Notes under the pieces: model-generated
What the model was told of the DNA's origin: nothing
What the model saw: only the letters and a program-made list of their open reading frames with translations
Database searches by the model: none
Shown: piece after piece, positions 56,441 to 64,000 of the stretch
Layout: every line of letters starts with the position of its first letter
Position numbering within the stretch: the stretch's first letter is position 1
Source: Palaemon carinicauda
Taxonomy: Eukaryota; Arthropoda; Malacostraca; Decapoda; Palaemonidae
Direction of reading: 5' to 3'
Length of the DNA: 64,000 nt
Assembly: GCF_036898095.1 (NCBI RefSeq)
Contig: NC_090765.1
Span: 27,962,330 to 28,026,329 of the forward strand
Program-made: the position numbers and the translations under genes

Positions 56441-58539
56441 AGGAAAGAAAGAGTGAAATGAGTATGGAGTAATTTACCTCACTGATAAATTTATACATGC
56501 ATAAAATAGTATAAATTACTATTATGTATCATAGCTTAGGATAGTAAGCTAAAAAAGAAGTAGGAAAGACACATATCTGTGTTTTCCCTCCAGGCAATTG
56601 CTGTGACCTCCTACAATATTAATATTTTTAATTTCCTTATTAGGGAGAATACAGAGTAGAATAACTCTCGTATGTAGAGCCGCAGTCAGTGGATACTAAC
56701 ACTAACTCCACCACTTGTAGAATATTAATACTGAAAGGTAATCTTTGGTGTTGCGATGATCTAGGATTCATCAGAATGTTGAAGGAATACTTCACCTAAA
56801 CATTTTCTAATCGGTCTCAACAATGGACTGTGAAAGAATACACAGAGTATGTTGGAAATTTCATACCACTGTATCATTATATACTGTAGTTTTCTAACTG
56901 CTGTATTGTTATACTGCAGGAATACTGGCTACTTTATTGTCTTATACTGTAGTTTTGCCGGTATACTACCGGGTTAGGCTAGTACCTGGCGGTACTAGCT
57001 GACAGAAAGAGAGAAAGAATGGAAAGAAGGACTACTGTATTATTATAGTATAGTACAATAATTATGGGTGTAGGGACTACTGTCTCTACTGCCTTATTTC
57101 CAGAATGAGGATTCAAAGGGAAGGGGAGGACTGCATTGATTCTAGCTTCCATCCAGCCACAATTTCTGTTGCCGGCTGTACTACTGGTTACAGGGTTTGT
57201 GGATGGCAGTCCAAGGGAGGACTGAAGAATATTCAAAAGTGTAATGGGTTTCCCACCGGCAGCCGTCAGGGCCGGCTCAACCTTTCCCGGAGCTCTGCTT
57301 CCATTAGGGAGATGGTCGAAGTGGCAACCTAACCGCCTTTGTAGGAGCCCGGCCAGTAACCCAGTCACCCCGGCAAGTGGGGTGATTGTAGAATACCGGC
57401 CACAGGAATCGTGACGGCTAAGCTGAACAAAGGACAGAAGGGGAAGAGGAAGGGAAAGGGTCTTATATTTTACAGAGAAAGGTGGCGGCAGGTATGCCTC
57501 CTACTTTCGGCTGTAAATCAAGGAAACATAGCTTCCTATACCGGCGCCGTCTTGGGCGGCAGAGGAATAAAGATTCCCTAGCCTGAGACATTGCTGGATA
57601 TAAGACATGTCTTCTAGTCCACAAGAGAGAAAGGTTGCGGCAATTATACTACCCACTTTCGGTTGTGAACTAGGGAAGCCGAACTTCCTATGTTGGCAAC
57701 GGTGTAACTGGCAGGGGAATGACTATTCCCCTATCGGTAGCGTTGTCGGCAGGAAGACAGAATACCCTGAAAGACTGTCGTATTTCAAAGCCGGGACACT
57801 CTCTGGCAAAGAAGATCGACAGAAAACACTATCCAAGTCAAGCCGGAGTACACTACTCGATGGCGATGATGGAAGATAGGGTTGTCGCCTGGGCTGGCGG
57901 CACTCGGGGAAGGAAGGATTTATCCTCATTTCTCTAAATGAGAAGTGTATCGAATTATGCTAGTAATTCTAGGAGATATCTATATCTCCGACCGAATTAA
58001 TAAAAACGATACTAGAGGTTAAACGGGGGATAACGTTAACTAAAGTATACTAAAACGAGTTAGGCTAGCCTAACCCGAGTCGGGCTCTCGGCTACACTAG
58101 TACCACCGAGGCCCTATCGTATATGATAAAAACGTTTATTTGGAAGAAGAAATATTACATGTGTAAAGCTTATCTTCACTAGTATAATTTTGCCTAACTA
58201 GCTAGAATTTCTTTATAGCTAAATACTGGGAACATCATACTACTAACTAAATAAAGCATTTATGGCGTACGACACCGGTCTTAAAATGGTCGCCTCCGGG
58301 GATGGCAGTGCTCCGCTTAACACACCTAAATTATGTTAATTTAATTGTGAGAAGGGAGCCAAAAATTATACACAGGAAAGATTAAATACTCAACTTTCCA
58401 GAGGAGGAAGATGTTGGAGATTGAATGGTAATAATCCTTCAAAACTGTAACAACACCGAGAGCAACGTGGGAGAGCACCGTGCTTAAATGGCTACGTTAA
58501 AAGGAATGATACGCCGTAGTAGTACTGGGAGGGGATCCA
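56441..58539 (-). other. Leader / non-coding part of DIRS D
   Basis: About 2.1 kb without a convincing gene. It includes GC-richer stretches with several short open frames on both strands (57100-57930), which look like chance frames. Repeated phrases such as CTACTTTCGG(C/T)TGTAAAT/GAAC near 57500 and 57655 suggest an old internal duplication. Confidence 0.4.
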
Positions 58540-59288
58540 CCGGGTAACCTTGATAATGGCTCCCCTTCATTTACGCCACTCTTCCCCCTCAAAATGTGAA
58601 ATCTATTTGGGGTGAAGATTGCCATGTGTCGTATCAAGAAATACGTCCCCTGATTTTATGCGATATCCTTAAAAGTTATATTAAGGATACTCTCATACTC
58701 GCGCCAAGAGTTAGAATTCTGGAGACCTGTGGTTAATTCTCTGGGAGTATCACTGTAGCCAAATATCCCTTAGAAAGCTGCCAAAAGGAACCTTCCATCA
58801 GGACGACATGGCTGAGCCCAAAAAGGAATTTATACAATTCTAGTGGTTTTTTATATTTATGAAAAATTAAGAAATTTGTGGTCTGCTTGAACTTGTCATA
58901 TTATTTAAATTGTCCTTTTGCAAAGTTATTTTGGTGAATATTTCCAAATAACAATTAGCAGCAGTTTTTTTTTTAATATGAATTTACTGAAAGTAAAAGA
59001 ATAAAGATTTTGTGGCCAATAAGCACAAATCACACTACTAACTTGGTTGAATTTAGTTTATCAAGTTGACAAAAGGTCTAAAGAGTGATTTTGAGGATGT
59101 AAACATTGACTGCACAAATAGTATTTGTAAGTACGGTACTATCCTCATAAGGGGTCATGATTATTGTTTAGATTAGGATAGGTAGTTGAGTAAGTGGGAA
59201 TTTTTAGATCCAGTATGACTGAATTTCAATTTACTAAGTTTGATAAATAAATCATTTGTATGATTGGTAAACCTATCTTTATCCCTAG

Positions 59289-59429
59289 GACCAGCAGCGA
59301 CAGGTAATAGACACAAGTAAGCCTGTTCTGCAGCGATGGAAGGAAATGCCTTGTACTACATCTGCAACAACAGGTGGATCAACTGTTTCTCAAGTGACTA
59401 CTACTCCTCATGTTTCTCCGACCTCTCAG
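59289..59429 (+). CDS. BICRA: BICRA-like gene, coding exon 7 (last in window)
   Basis: The acceptor TATCCCTAG and a GTATGT donor at 59430 bound 141 nt, phase 0 to phase 0. The 47 residues are DQQRQVIDTSKPVLQRWKEM, then PCTTSATTGGSTVSQ and a Thr/Pro/Ser-rich end. It continues the helical Gln-rich segment from exon 6 (…IKHQQ joined to DQQRQ). The conserved GLTSCR1 domain should follow in exons outside the window. At about 1734 residues before that domain, the protein is longer than human BICRA (about 1560). Confidence 0.78.
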
Positions 59430-62070
59430 GTATGTTTGAACTTGAAGGTGATGTGAAATATTGAAGTAAAATTTTAGCTTCTACGAACTAAAGTCCACTT
59501 CAATTGCTCTCATAATTTAAGACTTTCTAGCTCATTTATTTCACTCGGTGCCTTAGTGTAAGTTGCGAATATTTTGGTATTGGATGCTCTCATATTTTCA
59601 TTCCTTGTTGGTTTCTGGCAAATTATATATAAAGTATATGCATTCCACAACAGTTTTTAAGAAGTAATAACCAATTTGGCTTTGGATTGAAGTAATAAGT
59701 GATAAAAATGTTGAAAGGTATGAGATTTTAAGTCATTATTTCAGTAAATTAATTCAAGATTTATGTATTTTTCTTCTAAAGATGGAAGAGATTTGACAAT
59801 CACTTTATTTTAGTTCTTATAGGTAAGAGGAGCTGGCATATGGTTTAGAATTATTTTGATATAAGAAATTTTTAAAATGTCCTTTTAATAGGAGCAAAAT
59901 GCAGAGTAGTTAATGTGACATTGGTAACAAATCCAGTAAATAGTTATGTAAATATGGTTGAGTTGAATTTTTAGTGGTAGAGATACATTGACAACTTTTC
60001 TTATGTAAAAAGTCTCATACTTGAGAATTTGTATAGTTTTTTATCATTAAATTTATTACTTAAACACTTAACTATTATTCATCATGCTTTAATTGTCGAA
60101 GCAATGGGCTTTGTGTCTTCTGAAATAAAAAAAATTAATAAACCATATCCCGCTCTCATTCTTCCATCTTCCCTGCCCCTTGTGATTCCTAGTAGAGTCA
60201 ATAGGTGATGCCATTTAGCAAACCCAGCACAAGCCTATTACGTCTAAAAACTTCATATAATGTGTGTTTTCCATACAGTGTGCTATTGAGAGCATCTATC
60301 TGTTTCCAATAAGTCAGTTTATATTACCTTCTAAAAGAAGGAAAGTTTCTAACTCATTTTTGAAAGGACCTGGCAAGAACAAAGGTGATGGTTCAGTTGT
60401 CAAAACTGGTGTCAAACTCAGAATGGCAACAGTTTTCTTATGGTGTTTAGCTCTTAAGTAGTAGTGAAATACCTTGTAGAACAGTTTATACTAGCACATT
60501 AGTCCCTGAAGGATTATTTACCGTATGTGAAAGAATGGGAAAAAGTTAGGATGTATAGATTACTGGTTTATTTTAACTTTGTTGCATCATCAGGTGGTAT
60601 AAAAAAAAATTGGGCTTACAGGCGAGTGCTAGTGTTGTGCCACCTTATTGAATATCATTCTGTTAACAGTCTTCCCACCCATGAAATATCACCTTTATGT
60701 AGCTTATCAACTTCCCCTAGAATTTTAAAACGTGAAAAGTTTTGGCTAACTCTTATTACCAACATAGTTATTGAACATGATAAATCATTTACTGTCTGTT
60801 TAGGAATTTTCCTCACATACAGAAAATAATAAAATGAGAAAATTCCTTTTAGTTAGGTTATGAATCAGGTTTTGGAGTTGTACCCACGTTTCTATGATGC
60901 CGGTGATTTTCTGCTTTTTTTTTCTGTAAATTCAGATTATGAATAATAATTTTCTTGAAAAATTAAAATGAATTTCTGAAGATTTAAGAACTATAGCAAT
61001 AATTTCTTTTGTTTACTCTTCAATAAGAATTATATATACACTTTAGTAGGTTTAAAGTAGTGTACAGTTAAATTTACGCTACATAGTACTCATGACGATC
61101 GATACAGTCCCACAAATTACTTTGTATCCTTATTTATTTTTTTCGATATTGGGAATACTAATATTAATCATATAGCTTATTGCATTCTCATTCAAGCCCT
61201 GGGCGAAAGAGTAAAATCTCTCGCAGCGGGCAGGTCTAAATTATGGTCTGATGTGAAAGAGTTAAAATGTGCAAGTTTCAGTGCTAAATCAGTGTAGTGG
61301 AGGATGCGGCTGCTCGTACCTGTCGTTCTCCTGGCCCTAGACACCTTCCAAGGTCCCCAACCCCTGGGAGAAGGAATGTCGACAGGCAAAGGGAGGCGAG
61401 AGGCTTTAGCCCCTGAGCAGTCGTCCCCTCGAGCGTACCTGTTGACGCTAACCAGAACGCTCGCCCTCGCCATGGGAAAGGCAAGGTAAAAGTGTTATCT
61501 TCGCCGTCGGATGACGCAGCTCACAGACGGGGCTGGCGTCTTACGTATTTCCCTTCCTGCTAGACAAGAAGAGGGTTTCTCGTCATGACGCCGAGCGTTT
61601 AGATTCTAAACGCCATGACGGCAAGCGTCAGAAAGGACGCTGAGCGTCAAGGAGTTGGACTACATCACGCTAAGCGTCGAGTACTTGGAAGTCATGACAC
61701 GTAACGCCGAGCGTCAGAGCACTGGACGTCTAGCTACTAACGTTGCTGTAAGAGTTAGACACGATGTTGACACTGAGCGGTAGTCATGAAACCGAGCGTT
61801 GAGATTGCGAACGTATAGTTCCGAGCGTCTAGATCGCAAACGTCTTAGTTCCGAGCGTCAAGTGTTGGAACAACGTGACGGCAGGCGTCAGGATATCGCC
61901 GAGCGTAAGAGCCTCGGAAGTCATGTACCGAGCGTAAGAGCCTCGGAAGTCATGTACCGAGCGTAAGAGCCTCGGAAGTCATGAACCGAGCGTCGAGATT
62001 GCGAACGTCACAGTTCCGCAGTTAGACGTGACGCTGAGCGGCGTAATGACGAGAGACTAATCCGCATGTC

Positions 62071-62270
62071 ACCGAGCGTCAAGCAATTAGACGTGACGCC
62101 GAGCGTCAAGCAGTTAGACGTGACGCCGACCATCAAGCAATTAGACGTGACGCCGAGCGTCAAGCAGTTAGACGTGACGCCGACCGTCAAGCAGTTAGAC
62201 GTGACGCTGACCGTCAAGCAGTTAGACGTGACGCTGACCGTCAAGCAGTTAGACGTGACGCCGAGTGTAA
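62071..62270 (+). repeat. 27-bp tandem repeat in element E gag
   Basis: CAAGCAGTTAGACGTGACGC plus CGACCGT repeats with unit starts at 62080, 62107 and 62134 and onward, about 7 copies. One frame reads SVKQLDVTP/TIKQLDVTP nine-residue repeats. Looser versions of the ACGCCGAGCGTCA phrase fill 61590-62420. Confidence 0.88.
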
Positions 62271-62579
62271 GAGCCTCGGACGTCGTGATGACGCCAGTTG
62301 AGCCGAGCGTCAAGATCGCGAACGTCTTAGTTCCGATCGTAATGATCGCGAGCGTCATAGTTCCGAGCATCAAGCGTTTGAATAACATGACGCCAGGCAT
62401 GATAATCTTGGACCCATTGACGCCAGAAGTCAGGACCTTAAGGAGTTGACTCCTAGAAAACAAGACGTCTCTACCTCGGTTAGAGACTTGTCCGAGAAAG
62501 GGATCGACGATCACCTTTCCCTACTGATCTTTTAGAGGAAGTCTCGAAAGGAGAAGATCCTAAGACCCTTCATCCTTCG

Positions 62580-63415
62580 GTTGACTTAAATAAACTCATG
62601 CGAGTTTTTACTGAAGAGTTTCCAAATTATTTTGTGCCTGCTGCTCCTCATTCCCCGCCTTCAGAGTTTACGCTAGGGAAGGCATCGAAGAAGTCTCTGT
62701 TTACAAAGATGGTGCTGTCTCGATCATCTAAAAGAGCTTTGAGGATGATGGGAGACTGGATGCAATCAAAGAAGTACCAGGGAAAGACTGTTTTCTCTTT
62801 TCCCTCGGCTAGATTGGCCTCCAGATCTAGTGTTTGGTACGAGACGGGAGAAGTTCTCGGCTTGGGAGTTCCTCCCTCTGCCCAAGGAGACTTTTCGAGT
62901 CTAGTAGACGCTCCTTGTCGGACGACCATGAGAAGGACCAAAATACTCTGGTCAACGTCGGAGCTTGATCATCATCTCAAAGGCGTCTTCAGAGCTTCCG
63001 AGGTATTCAATTTCCTTGACTGGACTCTGGGAGCCTTGGGGAAAAAAGTTTTCTGCCTTGAAGGATGTGGACACAAAGTCTCATCAACATTATGTCGTGC
63101 ATGGATAAAGCCCTAAGAGACGGATCCAATGAGTTGGCGGCCCTTTTCTCGGTGGGTGTTCTTAAGAAAAGAGCCCAAATGTGTTCTTTTCTGTCCATTG
63201 GGGTCACACCCGTTCAGAAGTCAGAATTGCTGTATGCACCTCTTTCTTCCTCTTTTTTTCCTCAAGAGTTGGTCAGAGAGGTCTCTTCCGCTTTAACCCA
63301 AAAGGCCACACAGGATCTGGTGTCAAAAACAGCAAGGAAGGTTCTGCCTACTTCCTTCACTAGCCGCAAGCCTAAGGAGGAAGCTCCATTCCCTCAGTTT
63401 TCGCAGCCCTTTTGA
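62580..63415 (+). pseudogene. DIRS E gag-like region, C-terminal part
   Basis: The 62598-63116 frame (MRVFTEEFPNYFVPAAPHSP…SSKRALRMMGDWMQSKKYQG…KTVFSFPSARLASRSS) shifts to the 63065-63415 frame (CMDKALRDGSNELAALFSVG…VSSALTQKATQDLVSKTARK). This resembles the helical C-terminal part of gag in elements A and B (compare SWLDWW…ALLQELICSGGKAMKSL in A). A stop at 63415 separates it from RT. Frame changes make this copy non-functional. Confidence 0.55.
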
Positions 63416-63499
63416 GGGAAAACTTTCAGTAGGGGTAGTTCCAGACCCGAGGGAGGGAGAGCAATGAGAAGAGGATCCAAACCAGGGCAAAGCAGAGTC

Positions 63500-64000
63500 T
63501 GACTGCATTCGCCTTCAGAAAGCAGTAGGAGCCAGACTAAACAACTTCTGGCGAGCTTGGGAGAAGAGAGGAGCAGACCTTTGGTCCGTCCAATTACTGA
63601 AGGAGGGATACAAAATCCCTTTCATAGGGAAACCTCCTTTAGTAGTAGCTCCGATAGATCTCTCTGCCAGATACAGGGAGGAGTCAAAGAGGCAGGCTAT
63701 GCAACTTCAAATGTCTCTCTTGCTGGAGAAGGAGGCAATAGAGAGGGTGCAAGATTTGCGGTCACCAGGTTTCTACAACTGCTTATTCCTGGTTCCCAAG
63801 AACTCGGGGCGATGGAGACCAGTCCTGGACGTAAGTGCTCTCAACGCCTTCGTTCAGAAGACAAAGTTCTCCATAGAGACATCGAAGTCAGTCCTAGCAG
63901 CAGTAAGAAAGGACGACTGGATGGTCTCTTAAGACCTCCAGGATGCTTACTTCCACATCCCCATTCATCCGAGCTTCAAGCACTAGTTCGGGCCCTTTGT
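63500..64000 (+). pseudogene. DIRS E reverse transcriptase, N-terminal part
   Basis: One frame reads KAVGARLNNFWRAWEKRGAD, GYKIPFIGKPPLVV, LLLEKEAIERVQDLRSPGFY, NCLFLVPKNSGRWRPVLDV and FVQKTKFSIETSKSV, then a stop at about 63932 followed by DLQDAYFHIPIHPSFKH and another stop. These are the standard N-terminal fingers and motif A of DIRS RT. Two in-frame stops show decay. The YxDD motif lies beyond the window. Confidence 0.8.

Larger units (their letters stand above)
55145..58822 (-). mobile_element. Truncated DIRS-like element D (antisense)
   Basis: The 58540-58822 end, read on the - strand, starts TTTTTGGGCTCAGCCATGTCGTCCTGATGG, the same terminus as non-autonomous element F. Moving inward there is a leader of about 2 kb, a splice-acceptor-like site near 56440, Cys-rich and gag-like coding remnants, then the end of homology around 55145-55322. 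RT, recombinase and the other terminal repeat are absent. The leader is much longer than in A-C and may hold an intron or another insertion. The exact inner border is uncertain because element C abuts it. Confidence 0.7.
49675..59288 (+). other. Intron 6 of the BICRA-like gene (9.6 kb)
   Basis: Almost entirely two DIRS insertions: C in sense (49847-55144) and D in antisense (about 55145-58822), preceded by a poly-T/(TTA)n tract at about 49808-49845. The remaining 58823-59288 is AT-rich with nothing recognised. Donor GTAAGA, acceptor TATCCCTAG. Confidence 0.8.
59430..64000 (+). other. Intron 7 of the BICRA-like gene (incomplete)
   Basis: From 59430 to about 61190 the DNA is AT-rich without a recognisable gene; open frames at 60264-60461 and 60527-60829 look like chance. 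From about 61200 DIRS element E occupies the intron to the window edge. Confidence 0.65.
61200..64000 (+). mobile_element. DIRS-like element E, 5' half (cut by window end)
   Basis: A sharp rise in GC content at about 61190 leads into a gag-like region with short tandem repeats (61560-62420), a further gag-like frame (62598-63415) and the N-terminal part of a DIRS-type RT running off the window. No left terminal repeat was recognised, so the start is approximate. Sense orientation. Confidence 0.65.

Noticed and set aside
57105..57937. Several 60-130 codon frames on both strands in DIRS D leader
   Set aside because: Overlapping frames on both strands with no shared motifs. They look like chance frames in balanced-composition DNA.
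60264..60829. Two + strand open frames (65 and 100 codons)
   Set aside because: No recognisable domain and no splice context in AT-rich intron. Expected by chance.

Overview
The window looks like nuclear DNA from an animal, most likely a decapod crustacean (shrimp or crayfish type). This is inferred from long introns, very abundant (CT)n/(TA)n microsatellites and a high density of DIRS-type retrotransposons. I ran no database search.

The backbone is one host gene on the + strand: the 5' part of a BICRA/GLTSCR1-family gene (a non-canonical BAF, i.e. SWI/SNF, chromatin-remodelling subunit). Seven coding exons can be read with matching splice sites and phases: 6151-6194, 11310-11355, 29091-32297, 33139-34644, 48679-48834, 49573-49674 and 59289-59429. 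They encode about 1734 residues, and the gene runs past the window, because the family's diagnostic C-terminal GLTSCR1 domain has not been reached. The N-terminus (MDDDGQKQRLLDVIG then DPHALETFL) is the strongest identification. A promoter-like cluster (palindromic NRF-1 site, full CRE, CCAAT box) lies at 904-954, about 5 kb upstream of the start codon.

The introns are filled with mobile DNA. DIRS-like tyrosine-recombinase retrotransposons dominate. Element A (17503-24352) is decayed and holds a 500-N gap. Element B (35485-42681) is decayed. Element C (49847-55144) is the best preserved. Element D (about 55145-58822) is antisense and truncated. Element E (about 61200-64000) is cut by the window end. 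Element F (4560-5520) is a small non-autonomous derivative of the D family, and a solo end fragment of the A family lies at 6598-6800. A, B, C and F show inverted terminal repeats plus an internal region complementary to the joined element ends, which is the DIRS-1 architecture. A, B and C also carry RT, RNase H, a Dam-methylase-like region and a tyrosine recombinase. Other repeats are two copies of a TA-flanked MITE, a TTAA-flanked piggyBac-like MITE, two LINE 3' fragments, a dispersed inverted repeat pair, two minisatellites and many microsatellites.

The most unusual small features are a perfect 84-bp-arm palindrome at 610-783 carrying a hammerhead-ribozyme-like motif on each strand, a 45-bp tandem duplication of a splice acceptor that keeps the host gene in frame, a 17-bp repeat at both edges of the N gap suggesting a false gap, and a very long second open frame over the RT gene of element C. 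No tRNA, rRNA or CRISPR array was recognised.
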